Of a DNA stretch of 64,000 bases, positions 43,025-51,801 are shown one piece after another. The notes beneath the pieces are model-generated. The model had not been told where the DNA came from and did no database searches. It saw only the letters and a program-made list of their open reading frames with translations. The translations under genes were made by a program, and so were the position numbers. Source of the DNA: Opitutus sp. (lineage in GTDB: Bacteria > Verrucomicrobiota > Verrucomicrobiia > Opitutales > Opitutaceae); NCBI GenBank assembly GCA_024998815.1, contig JACEUQ010000002.1, forward strand, positions 132,501 to 196,500, in the 5' to 3' direction. Numbering within the stretch: the first letter of the stretch is position 1; every line of letters starts with the position of its first letter.

Positions 43025-44302
43025 ATGGACACTTTTATTTACGGCATCGATTTTGGCACCAGCAACTCAGCGGTCACGATTTGGAATGCCACCACGCGCA
43101 CCCTTGTCCGCGATCCGCGGATAGCCGGAGTGGACGCTACCTTTTTGTACTTCCCCAAATCGAGCGGTCGCAATGGCCCGGTCTTGGGCAACGCCGCGAA
43201 ATTGCGCTACGTCGAAGACGAAATGCGCGGGCGCTTTTTCCAGGCGATCAAGACCATCCTGCCCTTCGCATCCTTCACCGAGACGCTCATCGACAACCAG
43301 AGCTACACCATCGAGGACTTGATCGCGATTTTCCTCCAGCACCTCAAAAAACGCGCCGACGCCGTCACCGGCCAAGACGTGAAACGGGTGGTGCTGGGCC
43401 GTCCGGCCGTGTTTTCGGTCGAACCCGCCGAAGACGAAATGGCCGAGGAACGCCTGCGCCGGGCCGCCCAGTTGGCGGGGTTCACCGAGATCCATTTTCA
43501 GTACGAACCGATCGCCGCCGCCTTTGCCTACGAGTCGCGCATCACCAAACCCGAACGCGTGCTGGTGGGCGACTTCGGCGGCGGCACCTCGGACTTCACC
43601 GTGGTGCAACTCGACCCGGCGCGCCAAGGCCTGACCGACCGCATGGGCGACATTCTCGCCACCGGCGGCCTGCCGGTGGCCGGCAACAAATACGACGCCG
43701 CCACCATGTGGCACAAAGTCACCCCGCGTTTCGGCCGCGGTGCCACCTACGACAGCTGGGGCAAACAACTCGAAGTGCCCGACTCGCTCTACCGCACGAT
43801 TTGCCAATGGGACCAGATCGTCTTCCTGCGCAATGCCAAGAAACTCGACCTGCTCTGGCGCTTGACCGGCCTGTCCAACGACCCGCCCGCCTTCGAGCGT
43901 TTCCAGGCCCTCATCACCGAAAACCAAGGCTTTGCCCTGTTTCAAGTCATCGAGGCCGCCAAGATCGCCCTGACCACCCAAGTCACCGCGCCGATCGTAT
44001 TTAACCACCCGCGCATCCCCATCGATCTGCGCCTGACCCGCTCCGAGTTCAACAAAAACTCCGCCGATCTCACCGCGCAAATCACCGGCTACCTCGACAC
44101 CTTCCTGGCCGAGGCAAAGCTCACGCCGGCGGACATCGAGACAGTTTTCCTCACGGGCGGCACCTCGCTCATTCGCAGCCTGCGAGCGGAATTCGTGACC
44201 CGTTTTGGCGAAGGCAAACTGCGTGACGGCGAAGAGTTCACCAGTGTGGCCGACGGCCTGGCGCTGAGCGCTCCGCTGTTTTTCCCCGAGTTGCACCGGT
44301 AG
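43025..44302 (+). CDS. Hsp70-like ATPase (YegD-like), no substrate domain
   Basis: A 425-residue protein with the actin/Hsp70 ATPase fold. Phosphate-1 is YGIDFGTSNSAV, phosphate-2 is LVGDFGGGTSDFTVVQ, and the adenosine motif is VFLTGGTSLIRSL. It ends right after the ATPase, with no peptide-binding or lid domain. Such YegD-type proteins are found widely, with unknown clients. AGCTC-rich repeats sit immediately upstream, so its promoter is not clear. Confidence 0.9.
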   Translation: MDTFIYGIDFGTSNSAVTIWNATTRTLVRDPRIAGVDATFLYFPKSSGRNGPVLGNAAKLRYVEDEMRGRFFQAIKTILPFASFTETLIDNQSYTIEDLIAIFLQHLKKRADAVTGQDVKRVVLGRPAVFSVEPAEDEMAEERLRRAAQLAGFTEIHFQYEPIAAAFAYESRITKPERVLVGDFGGGTSDFTVVQLDPARQGLTDRMGDILATGGLPVAGNKYDAATMWHKVTPRFGRGATYDSWGKQLEVPDSLYRTICQWDQIVFLRNAKKLDLLWRLTGLSNDPPAFERFQALITENQGFALFQVIEAAKIALTTQVTAPIVFNHPRIPIDLRLTRSEFNKNSADLTAQITGYLDTFLAEAKLTPADIETVFLTGGTSLIRSLRAEFVTRFGEGKLRDGEEFTSVADGLALSAPLFFPELHR

Positions 44303-44360
44303 AGCATTTAACGTTCTCACCGGTAGCCGGATGAAGTAGCGCAGACTTCCAGTCTGCTCA

Positions 44361-44689
44361 CTGGAGTTTGGCCCCAAAACGAGTTGAGATCCGTCCCCCC
44401 AGCTAAGGTAGAAGCGTACCGCATGTAGCAACGGCATGGGTTTCGATGCGTTCGTTGACGTGCGGGTGGCTGTTGCGAAGTCTGCGAAACTCTCCGGAGT
44501 GATCAGCTCAGATCGCCATACATGATGCGCAGCACCTGTGTGGTTCTTGGCACGAGTTAAACGGCCAAACTCCAGACCTTGAGCTCACGCTCAAGGCCAC
44601 AAGGAGTGTGTTCGCGAAGAGTGTGGCCTTGAGCGTGAGCTCAAGGATTCGGCTGATCTGCGTTCGACTAGTCAGGGGCCAAACTCCAG
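44361..44689. mobile_element. MITE-like element, copy 1 (329 bp)
   Basis: Terminal inverted repeats are CTGGAGTTTGGCCCC (44361-44375) and GGGGCCAAACTCCAG (44675-44689). There is no transposase. It holds an internal 24-bp inverted repeat built on CCTTGAGCTCACGCTCAAGG. It is flanked by a perfect 23-bp direct repeat at 44338-44360 and 44690-44712, which is a REP arm. The same unit in reverse orientation is at 50235-55475, interrupted. Confidence 0.8.
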
Positions 44690-44690
44690 A

Positions 44691-44754
44691 GCGCAGACTT
44701 CCAGTCTGCTCAGGGTGGTTTGGTGGAGCTAAGCAGACTGGAAGTCTGCGCTAC
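44691..44754. repeat. REP palindrome
   Basis: Arms GCGCAGACTTCCAGTCTGCT and AGCAGACTGGAAGTCTGCGC. Its left arm duplicates the 23-bp flank on the other side of MITE copy 1. Confidence 0.9.
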
Positions 44755-44781
44755 TTTTGCACCTTGAGCGCCACTGCGCCC

Positions 44782-45984
44782 TCAGCCGTGCAACTCCTCA
44801 TGGAGTCGCACCGGTTTGGCCGGTAGGGCGTCTTCGTCCGCCTCCACGGGGGTGGCCGTGAGTGGGTAGCGGAACGTGCGGCCCTCGTAATTTTTAAAAA
44901 CCACCTCGGTGTCGGTGATTTTTTCGACGTAGTGCGGGTTGATCGGCACCTTGCCGCCGCCACCGGGCGCATCGATCACGTATTGCGGCACCGCATAACC
45001 GGTGGTGTGCCCACGCAGCGCTTGGATGATCTCAAGGCCTTTGCGCACATCGACTTTGAAGTGCGATCCACCCGTAATCAGATCCATCTGGTAAAGGTAA
45101 TAAGGTCGTACGCGCATCCGCAGCAGCCGGTGCACGAGCGCCTTCATGACCTCGGCGTCGTCGTTCACGCCCTTGAGCAGCACGCTTTGGTTGCCCAACG
45201 GCACGCCGGCAAACGCCAACCGCTCACAGGCCTCCTTCACCTCAGCCGTCGCCTCCTTGGGGTGATTCACATGGATACTCATCCAGATCGGCCCGTGTTT
45301 CTTAAACACCTCGCACAGCTCCGGTGTGATGCGCTGGGGCAAGAACACAGGAATGCGCGAGCCGATGCGGATAAACTCCACGTGTTTGATGGCACGCAGC
45401 CGCCCCAACAGGTGGTCGAGCTTGCGGTCGGAGAGCAGCAGCGGGTCTCCGCCCGACAGCAGCACGTCGCGAATCTCGGGGTGCGCCTCAATGTAGCGCA
45501 GCCCCTGCTCGTATTCGGGATGGAAATTGTAGTCCTGGGCGTTGGAAACGAGCCGGCTGCGGGTGCAGTAGCGGCAGTAGGACGCGCACCGGTCGGTCAC
45601 CAAAAACAGGACGCGGTCCGGATAGCGATGGACCAAACCCGGGACTGGCGAATGTTCATCCTCGCCCAGCGAATCGAGCATCTCCTCGGCCTGCAGCTGC
45701 CCCTCGCCGGAGCGAGGGATCATCTGCAATCGGATGGGGCAGTTCGGGTTGTTGCGGTCAATCAGGTTGAAAAAGTAAGGCGTGATCGACATCGCCAGCT
45801 TATGGCCGGCAAAGAGCACGCCGGCGCGCTCGTCGGGGGTGAGCGTCATGAAACGCTCCAGCCCCTCAAGGGAAGTGATCCGGTTCTTGAGTTGCCAAGA
45901 CCAGTCCTGCCAGTCGGAGGCGGGGACGTGTTGCCAGAGCCCTTGCCCTTCAAACCAAGCTGAACGATCTTCGGTGTAAGTCAT
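44782..45984 (-). CDS. kamA: KamA-family radical-SAM aminomutase
   Basis: A 400-residue enzyme of the lysine 2,3-aminomutase family, moving the alpha-amino group of lysine to the beta position with SAM and PLP. The start MTYTEDRSAWFEG is chosen; 164 upstream in-frame codons are Arg-rich and antisense-like. The cluster motif is CASYCRYC in VTDRCASYCRYCTRSR. DVLLSGGDPLLLSD is the SAM-binding GGD motif, and the PLP Lys is expected near YVIDAPGGGGKVP. No other lysine-degradation gene and no EF-P are adjacent, so beta-lysine may serve as osmolyte, or the enzyme may differ in substrate. Confidence 0.92.
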   Translation of the reverse strand: MTYTEDRSAWFEGQGLWQHVPASDWQDWSWQLKNRITSLEGLERFMTLTPDERAGVLFAGHKLAMSITPYFFNLIDRNNPNCPIRLQMIPRSGEGQLQAEEMLDSLGEDEHSPVPGLVHRYPDRVLFLVTDRCASYCRYCTRSRLVSNAQDYNFHPEYEQGLRYIEAHPEIRDVLLSGGDPLLLSDRKLDHLLGRLRAIKHVEFIRIGSRIPVFLPQRITPELCEVFKKHGPIWMSIHVNHPKEATAEVKEACERLAFAGVPLGNQSVLLKGVNDDAEVMKALVHRLLRMRVRPYYLYQMDLITGGSHFKVDVRKGLEIIQALRGHTTGYAVPQYVIDAPGGGGKVPINPHYVEKITDTEVVFKNYEGRTFRYPLTATPVEADEDALPAKPVRLHEELHG

Positions 45985-46274
45985 CGCGTGGGGGGATTGA
46001 TGGGCAGAAGCTAAAACGGGTTTCGCGCCTGTCAAATCGAGCAACGGTTTAATCATCACGCCGACAAAACGCCCCGCCCCGCCGCGCTGAACGCTAAAAG
46101 CCCGCGGAAAAGTGTAACCCAATAGGTGACACTTTGTGCCGGTGCAGGCGGTCTCGTCCGCCCCTTGGCAATCGTGCGCTAGGGCGCTTTCGCGATGCTG
46201 ATCAGGCAACAACTGGGCGATGCCGCACGCGTTTGCGTGAACGCACGGGCCGGAACGCCTGTCCGTGTCAGCGT

Positions 46275-47936
46275 ATGACGAGCCGCAGCTTGGGAAATCG
46301 CGCCCCTTTTCTATGGGTTCTTTTGCCATTAATGGCCGGCTTGGTCGTGGGGCGACAACACGGGCTGCCCGTCCCCCCGCTCGCGTTGGCCGTCGCTGCC
46401 GTGGTGAGCGCCACCCTCTCCCTCGCCCGCCCGCGGAACGTGCCGTGGCTGTGGGCGCCCGCGCTCGTTCTCGCAATGACCTTGAGCGGGGCCGCCCTTT
46501 ACGAGCTCAACCGCGCTCGACTCCCCGCCTGGGACGCGCTGCCTGTGCGCGAGGTGCGCGTCACCCTGGAGCTCGACCGGGTTTTCCCTCCGCACCCTCA
46601 CGCCAAAAGCGTGACCGGGCTAGCCCACCTCCTCGCCACAGACGCCCATCTTACCGAATTGGTCGGGCAAACCGTGTATTTCTCCATCGCGTTATCCCCC
46701 GGCGAAACGCCCCCGTTGCGCTCCAGCCGCGTGGGCGTAACCGGGGTTCTGCAAACCCTGCCGCGCCTGCCGGCCAACGACACGTTCGATGGCTACCTGG
46801 CCAACCAAGGGGTTAACTACAAACTCACCCGCGCACGCGCTAGCGGAGCGGTTACGCCGGCCACAGCGTATTCGCGGTTTTGTGACACCACGCTGCGCTC
46901 GTTCGATGCTTTCCTCAGCCGCGGCGTCGAGTCCTACCCGGCGCAAGTGGGCGTTCTGCGCGCCATGCTGCTGGGCCAGCAACAGGAGCTGAGCGCGGAG
47001 CAAACCTGGGTGTTTCGCGCAAGCGGTACCATGCACTTGTTTTCCGTGAGCGGGCTGCACATCGCAGTGATCGCGGCGGCCATCCAAGGCATCCTGCTGG
47101 TGACGCGGATGCCGGTAGCGGCCCGCATCGGCATCGGAGGCGTGCTGCTGTGGTTGTATGTGGACATCACCGGCGGCACGCCATCGGCGGTGCGGGCGTT
47201 TTTAATGGTGATTTTCATCCAAGCTGCGGAGGTGTTGCGGCGGCCGGGCAATCCCGTGGCGGCGCTGATCGGCTCGGCGGTGTGCGTGCTGGTGATTCAC
47301 CCGCTACAACTGTTCTCGGCGAGCTTTCAACTGAGCTACGGGATCGTGCTGGCGCTGCTGCTGCTGGGACTGCCGCTGGGCGAGTACTGGATCGAAAATA
47401 CCGCGCCCTTCACCCGTCTGCCAAGCGTAACGTGGCGCTGGTGGCACCGCTGGATCGACTGGTGCTGGCGCTGGCTGCTCGGGGTGCTCGGAATCGGTTT
47501 GGCTACCAGTCTGGTGAGCCTGATCAGCGGCGTCGTTATTTTTAAACTACTCACCCCTGTGGCGATTTTCGCCAACCTGGTCCTGATCCCGCTCGGCTCG
47601 CTGGTCATCATCTCCGGTTTCCTCAGTTTACTCGGCGGACTGGTCGGCTTTGGGTACATGGTCCGTTTGTTTAACCATGCCAGCGTCTTGCTGCTGAAGC
47701 TGTCCGAATGGGGTGTGCACCGGTTCACCGAAGTGCCCGGGGCGTTTCAAGCCGCGGAGTTCATCAACGAAGCGATGGGCTATCCGGTGCTCGCCGGGCT
47801 GATGGCGGGGCTGATGTGGGGTTACGCCAATAACTGGACGGGGAAACGCGGAGGCTTCTGGGTTCCGTTTGTGTTCACCGCGCTGATACTAGCGACCTGC
47901 CTGCAACGCGTGGCAGCGGTGGCAGGAAAAAACTAG
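46275..47936 (+). CDS. comEC: ComEC/Rec2 family DNA-uptake membrane protein
   Basis: A 553-residue multi-span membrane protein. The start MTSRSLGNRAPFLW is chosen; the longer frame to 46134 begins with Cys/Arg-rich sequence. Membrane segments lead into an N-terminal OB-like soluble part (DUF4131-like, about 95-215). The Competence domain follows, with HLFSVSGLHIAVIAAA (the signature SGLH) and ITGGTPSAVRAFLMV. The metallo-beta-lactamase-like nuclease domain of longer ComEC proteins is absent. ComEC forms the inner-membrane channel for single-stranded DNA in natural transformation. Confidence 0.92.
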   Translation: MTSRSLGNRAPFLWVLLPLMAGLVVGRQHGLPVPPLALAVAAVVSATLSLARPRNVPWLWAPALVLAMTLSGAALYELNRARLPAWDALPVREVRVTLELDRVFPPHPHAKSVTGLAHLLATDAHLTELVGQTVYFSIALSPGETPPLRSSRVGVTGVLQTLPRLPANDTFDGYLANQGVNYKLTRARASGAVTPATAYSRFCDTTLRSFDAFLSRGVESYPAQVGVLRAMLLGQQQELSAEQTWVFRASGTMHLFSVSGLHIAVIAAAIQGILLVTRMPVAARIGIGGVLLWLYVDITGGTPSAVRAFLMVIFIQAAEVLRRPGNPVAALIGSAVCVLVIHPLQLFSASFQLSYGIVLALLLLGLPLGEYWIENTAPFTRLPSVTWRWWHRWIDWCWRWLLGVLGIGLATSLVSLISGVVIFKLLTPVAIFANLVLIPLGSLVIISGFLSLLGGLVGFGYMVRLFNHASVLLLKLSEWGVHRFTEVPGAFQAAEFINEAMGYPVLAGLMAGLMWGYANNWTGKRGGFWVPFVFTALILATCLQRVAAVAGKN

Positions 47937-47980
47937 CAGGCCGTAACGTAAAACGTGCCGGATTTAATCACAGCAATTTT

Positions 47981-48052
47981 GCCGCAAAAGAACGCAAGGA
48001 GCGCAAAGAACAAACCCTGTATTTCTTTGCGATCTTTGCGTTCTTTCGCGGC
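47981..48052. repeat. Palindrome of AAGAACGCAA-type units between convergent genes
   Basis: Left arm GCCGCAAAAGAACGCAAGGA, right arm (to 48052) TCTTTGCGTTCTTTCGCGGC. About 30 bp per arm with a 12-bp loop. It is likely a two-way transcription end between comEC and the metallophosphoesterase gene. Confidence 0.85.
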
Positions 48053-48096
48053 TAAATCGCCTTGGCCTCATCCGACGAGATAGATGTTAAAACCGG

Positions 48097-49071
48097 CTAC
48101 GAAGGCTGCGCGGCTCCGGCAGGCCAGAGTGTGTGCAGGGTGTATTCTCCGTGGCAGTTGAGCCGGGCAGGCACGCCGCACGAACCCGTACCAACGGAGG
48201 TGTAGCCTTGAGTGCCGGCAACCTTCCACGCCCCGCGAATACGTTCACAGGGCTGATTTTCAATCGGTACGTGCAGCCAGCGCCCACCCGGCAGGCACAG
48301 TTGGCCCCCATGCGTGTGGCCGCACAAAACGAGGCCGAAGCGGGCATCACGCAGCTCGTCGGCGATCTCTGGGGAATGGGCAAGGAGCACCGTGCAGGCG
48401 TCAGCCGGAATCGCCGCCGTGGCCGCAGCGAGGTCGTGGGTTTTATAAAAATGCGGGTCGTCAACCCCAGCGAACCAGAGCCGTTGCCCCTCGCGCTCAA
48501 CAAAGGCCGCTTCGTTTAACAGCATGGGCAGTCCCGCGTCCTCCAGGTGCGGGAGCTGCTCGACAAAATCGTGGTTACCCAGAATGCCAAAACGGGGGAC
48601 CGCAGGCAGCGTCGCGAGTAAGCGGCGCGCCTCGTTCACCGAGGGCATGAAGTCCGTACGCGTAGAGTTGCGGAAATCGCCCGTGATGACGATGGCGTCA
48701 CACTCCACGCCCTGGAGCAGGCCGATCAACGCGTCCGTGAATTCCGCATCCAGATCCAAGTGCAAATCGGTCAGCTGAAGCACGCGGTAGCCGGCAAAAG
48801 CGGTGGGCAAGCGGGGGATTTCCCACGTGCACTCGACTCGGCGAGGCGCGAGGTGGTTAACACGGGCGCGGCGCGAGAGGCCGGTTGCAGCCAGGGCAAA
48901 TGCCACGAACGCGTCCAAGGGCAGCTTGTTTTCCAAACGAAAAAGGCCGCTGCCCTGATGCGTCAATTTCGCCCAGTGACTCGCCTGGGTGAGCAGGCGC
49001 TGCTCTAATTTTTCACGCCCAAACCGAAGCGCGAGCGCAGCGTAAGGCTCGGGTAGATGAGCGTGTGACAT
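48097..49071 (-). CDS. Calcineurin-like metallophosphoesterase
   Basis: A 324-residue protein with the complete dimetal motif set: VLQLTDLHLD (D-x-H), VITGDFRNST (GD), GILGNHDFVE (GNHD), LLAHSPEI (H) and VLCGHTHGGQ (GHTH). An N-terminal 70-residue helical part (ARFG-like, LALRFGREKLEQRLL) precedes it. It resembles YkuE/Lpx-type phosphoesterases acting on phospholipid or nucleotide phosphodiesters; the substrate is not known. Confidence 0.9.
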   Translation of the reverse strand: MSHAHLPEPYAALALRFGREKLEQRLLTQASHWAKLTHQGSGLFRLENKLPLDAFVAFALAATGLSRRARVNHLAPRRVECTWEIPRLPTAFAGYRVLQLTDLHLDLDAEFTDALIGLLQGVECDAIVITGDFRNSTRTDFMPSVNEARRLLATLPAVPRFGILGNHDFVEQLPHLEDAGLPMLLNEAAFVEREGQRLWFAGVDDPHFYKTHDLAAATAAIPADACTVLLAHSPEIADELRDARFGLVLCGHTHGGQLCLPGGRWLHVPIENQPCERIRGAWKVAGTQGYTSVGTGSCGVPARLNCHGEYTLHTLWPAGAAQPS

Positions 49072-49133
49072 GCAGTGAAAAAGAACGCCAAAGACGCGGA
49101 GAGGCGAGCTCGCTTGCGAGGTTCGAAGCAGGC

Positions 49134-50078
49134 TCAGGAAAAGCGCACGTCGATCAGCTGTTCAAATGCGGCGACCTGATCCGCCCCTAAGAACTCCTTG
49201 GCGCCAGTAACGGCAGTCAGCACCGCAAGCGAACAGGCGGTTGCATACCGAGCCGTATCGGCGAGGGATGCGCCGCGCAATTGAGCCGCCACCACGCCGG
49301 CGACCATCGCATCGCCCGCGCCAACCGTGCTGCCAACCTTAACCGCAGGCGGACGCGCCACCACCACTTGATCAGCTGTCACGAAACACGCCCCGTCGGC
49401 CCCGCGCGACACCACCACCAGCCCCACCCCGCCCGCCACCAACTCCCGCGCCACCCCGATCACCGCAGCCTCAGTCGGCAGCGAACAACCGACCAGCACC
49501 TCCAACTCGTGCTGGTTCGGTTTGATGATTTCGGGGGCGGCCAGCAGTGCGGCTCGCAACGCCTCACCACTGGTGTCGACCACCGCACGAATCCCGCGGG
49601 CCTTGAGCCGGATGATAAATTCGGCGTAAAGCTCCGGTGCGACTCCAGGCGGCAGGCTCCCGGCCAGCACGCACCAACTCCCTGAATCCCCAAGGCAATC
49701 GACTTGCGCCCGCAACGCATCCAGATCGGCACCCGTAGGGGTGAGTCCGGGGAAATTGATATCGGTGGTCGCTCCGGATAACGGATCGAAAATCTTGATA
49801 CCCACGCGCGTCGCCCCCGGTAGACGCAGGCAGTGATCCCCGATCCCGAGCCTATTAAAAAACGAGGAGAACACCGCCGCGTTATCCTGCCCCAAAAAAC
49901 CCGATGCCGTGACGGGATGTCCGAGGGCGGCGAGCGTAGCGGCGACATTGATACCCTTGCCGCCCGCGCGGTCATTCGCCCGCTCCACCCGATTAACTGC
50001 ACCGATTTTAAAGTCTATAATCCGCACCGTGCGGTCGATGGCGGGGTTGAGCGTGAGGGTTAAAATAGGCGCTGGCAT
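49134..50078 (-). CDS. PfkB-family sugar kinase, 1-phosphofructokinase-like
   Basis: A 314-residue kinase. The start MPAPILTLTLNPAIDR is chosen; an ATG ten codons upstream is possible. LTLNPAIDRTVRI, RAGGKGINVAATLAALG and the C-terminal GSTVGAGDAMVAGV (catalytic Asp in GAGD) are PfkB signatures. The NPAID opening fits the 1-phosphofructokinase/6-phosphofructokinase-2/tagatose-6-P kinase subgroup. There is no PTS gene next to it, so the substrate is open. Confidence 0.92.
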   Translation of the reverse strand: MPAPILTLTLNPAIDRTVRIIDFKIGAVNRVERANDRAGGKGINVAATLAALGHPVTASGFLGQDNAAVFSSFFNRLGIGDHCLRLPGATRVGIKIFDPLSGATTDINFPGLTPTGADLDALRAQVDCLGDSGSWCVLAGSLPPGVAPELYAEFIIRLKARGIRAVVDTSGEALRAALLAAPEIIKPNQHELEVLVGCSLPTEAAVIGVARELVAGGVGLVVVSRGADGACFVTADQVVVARPPAVKVGSTVGAGDAMVAGVVAAQLRGASLADTARYATACSLAVLTAVTGAKEFLGADQVAAFEQLIDVRFS

Positions 50079-50180
50079 AAACCCAAGGATCATAATGCGC
50101 GGCAGCATGGCGAGCGCGATGAGTCAGGGCCGTGGCTCGGCACAACACTAGATCATTACACATTAATCTGTAGCCGCATA

Positions 50181-50234
50181 AAGTAGCGCAGACTTCCAGT
50201 CTACTTAGGGTGAGAGCAGGCTAGAAGCCTGCGC
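50181..50234. repeat. Diverged REP palindrome
   Basis: GTAGCGCAGACTTCCAGTCT, a short spacer, then AGCAGGCTAGAAGCCTGCGC. The right arm is diverged and is a 21-bp sequence repeated at 55476-55496 on the other side of MITE copy 2. Confidence 0.8.
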
Positions 50235-50295
50235 CTGGAGTTTGGCCCCTGACTAGTCGAACGCAGATCAGCCGAATCCTTGAGATCACGCTCAA

Positions 50296-50932
50296 CCTAA
50301 ATCCGGCAGTAGGAACTAGCCAAAAATCACGCAGGTGATTGTTTGGCGGTCATATGCCGCCGTTTTTACCGCCGGAAAAAGCTCACCCTGATGGTGAGTC
50401 AGAAAACCCTGATCACAAGGCAACGCCAAGCGATACCGCCGAGGTGTTGATTGTGGATACTCCCGGAGGGCGTTTTCGTGCGCAGTTCGCCCCGGAGTTG
50501 CCGGTGAGCCCCTTGGGGGCACTGGTGTTTTTCACTCAGTACTTGTGTGCGACAGGAGGTTTCGAGGCACTGATTGCGGACACGCCGCTTTGTTACAGCA
50601 GCAACCGCGCACACCGCCCTCGCGACGTGATTGGAACCCTGATTTTGGGAATGCTCTCCGGGCACTATCGCTACGCTCACCTCGCGGCCCTGCGCGGCGA
50701 CGACATTGCCCCGAGCCTGCTCGGACTAAAGTCGATTGTCAGCGAGGATTGTGTGCGCCGGGCACTGGCTCGCATCGGTGCCGAGCAGGGGCAGGACTGG
50801 TTGCGGCGTCACCTCGACCAAACCTGTCATGGGTTTTTGGATAACCAGTGGATCCTCGACATTGATGTCACCATCAAGCCCATCTATGGACGTCAGGAAG
50901 GTGCCAGCATTGGCTATAACCCGCAAAAGCCC
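50296..50932 (+). mobile_element. IS1380-family element, copy 1, 5' fragment
   Basis: The left inverted repeat CCTAAATCCGGCAGTAGGAA starts at 50296. The sequence matches the first third of IS1380 copy 2 (53458-55198, reverse orientation) with scattered differences. It ends where the IS21 right end begins, inside transposase codons for YNPQKP. The other end is missing. Confidence 0.88.
50354..50932 (+). pseudogene. IS1380 transposase, N-terminal fragment
   Basis: About 193 residues matching the intact transposase at 53551. It reaches the first catalytic region LDIDVTIKPIYGRQEGASIG and is then cut by IS21 copy B. The frame reads on into IS21 to 51076. It is inactive by loss of the catalytic core. 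Confidence 0.9.
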
Positions 50933-51033
50933 TGTGAGCGGCGGCGCGAACACCGTCTATTTCTGGCGGTTACAAAATCACCTGTCGTAAAAGCCGATGA
51001 CCGGCCCCGCCAGGGGCCGATCATCAGGCCCGG

Positions 51034-51801
51034 TCAGCTTGCAGGTTCGTCGGCCAGGCGGTCTTTCATGCGGTAGGATTTGCCCTCGATGACGACGGTC
51101 TGGGCCCGGTGCAGTAGGCGGTCCAGGATCGCCGCGGTGATGCCAGCGTCGTTGTTAAAGATCCCTGCCCAGTGTTTGTAGGCCTTGTTGGTGGTGACGA
51201 TCAGCGAGCCGCGTTCGTAGCGTTGGCTGACGATCTGGAAGAGCAGGTCGGCCCCCGACTTGTCGAGCGGCAGGTAGCCGACCTCATCGAGCACGAGCAC
51301 CGCAGGGGTCATGTAACGCTTCAACTCGGCTTGCAACCGGTGCAGGGACTGGGCGGTGACCAGGGCGTTGATCGCGTCCACCGCCGTCGTAAACAGCACC
51401 GTGTAACCCGCCTGGCAGGCCGCGTAGCCCAACGCGCTCGCGAGATGTGTCTTCCCAAGCCCCACACCACCGCAAAACACCGCGTTGGTGCGCTCCTTGA
51501 CAAAGCCCAGTTCGAAGAGGTGCCGCACCTGCGCTTCGTTCAACTCCTTGGGCCAGTCCCACTGGAACTGGTCGACGGTTTTCTTGACCGGGAAGCGCGC
51601 TGCCTGGATGCGCCGCTCCAGCGCCCGGATCTGGCGGTCCTGGGTCTCGGCCTGCACCAGTCGGCGTAAAAATTCGGCGTGCGAACAGCGCGCCTTGGCC
51701 GCCTCGGCGGTCAGTTCGCCGTGGTGACGCAACAGGTAACCGAGTTTCAGATACTTAAGCTGGTCTTTTAATAAATCGGGTTTTTCGGGTTCTGTTTTCA
51801 T
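51034..51801 (-). CDS. istB: IS21 helper ATPase IstB (copy B)
   Basis: A 255-residue copy of IstB. It differs from copy A by KPDLL in place of KTDLL near the start. Walker A GGVGLGKTH and Walker B VLVLDEVGY are intact. An in-frame extension to 51831 exists but the coupled ATGA start at 51801 is preferred. Confidence 0.93.
   Translation of the reverse strand: MKTEPEKPDLLKDQLKYLKLGYLLRHHGELTAEAAKARCSHAEFLRRLVQAETQDRQIRALERRIQAARFPVKKTVDQFQWDWPKELNEAQVRHLFELGFVKERTNAVFCGGVGLGKTHLASALGYAACQAGYTVLFTTAVDAINALVTAQSLHRLQAELKRYMTPAVLVLDEVGYLPLDKSGADLLFQIVSQRYERGSLIVTTNKAYKHWAGIFNNDAGITAAILDRLLHRAQTVVIEGKSYRMKDRLADEPAS

Larger units (their letters stand above)
44303..44781. other. Intergenic region filled by REP and MITE-like repeats
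   Basis: The gap of about 480 bp between the Hsp70-like gene and kamA consists of a REP arm, a complete 329-bp MITE-like element and a full REP. No conserved gene is seen. A 29-codon frame, MGFDAFVDVRVAVAKSAKLS onward (about 44435), lies in the MITE. Confidence 0.7.

Noticed and set aside
43067-44437. Minus-strand frame of 456 codons
   Set aside because: Antisense to the Hsp70-like gene; composition is not protein-like.
45985-46476. 164-codon extension of kamA
   Set aside because: Arg-rich, overlaps the comEC start region on the other strand; family starts near MTYTEDRS.
36081-50234. REP copies as a CRISPR array
   Set aside because: Spacing is irregular over kilobases, units are self-palindromic, and there are no cas genes.
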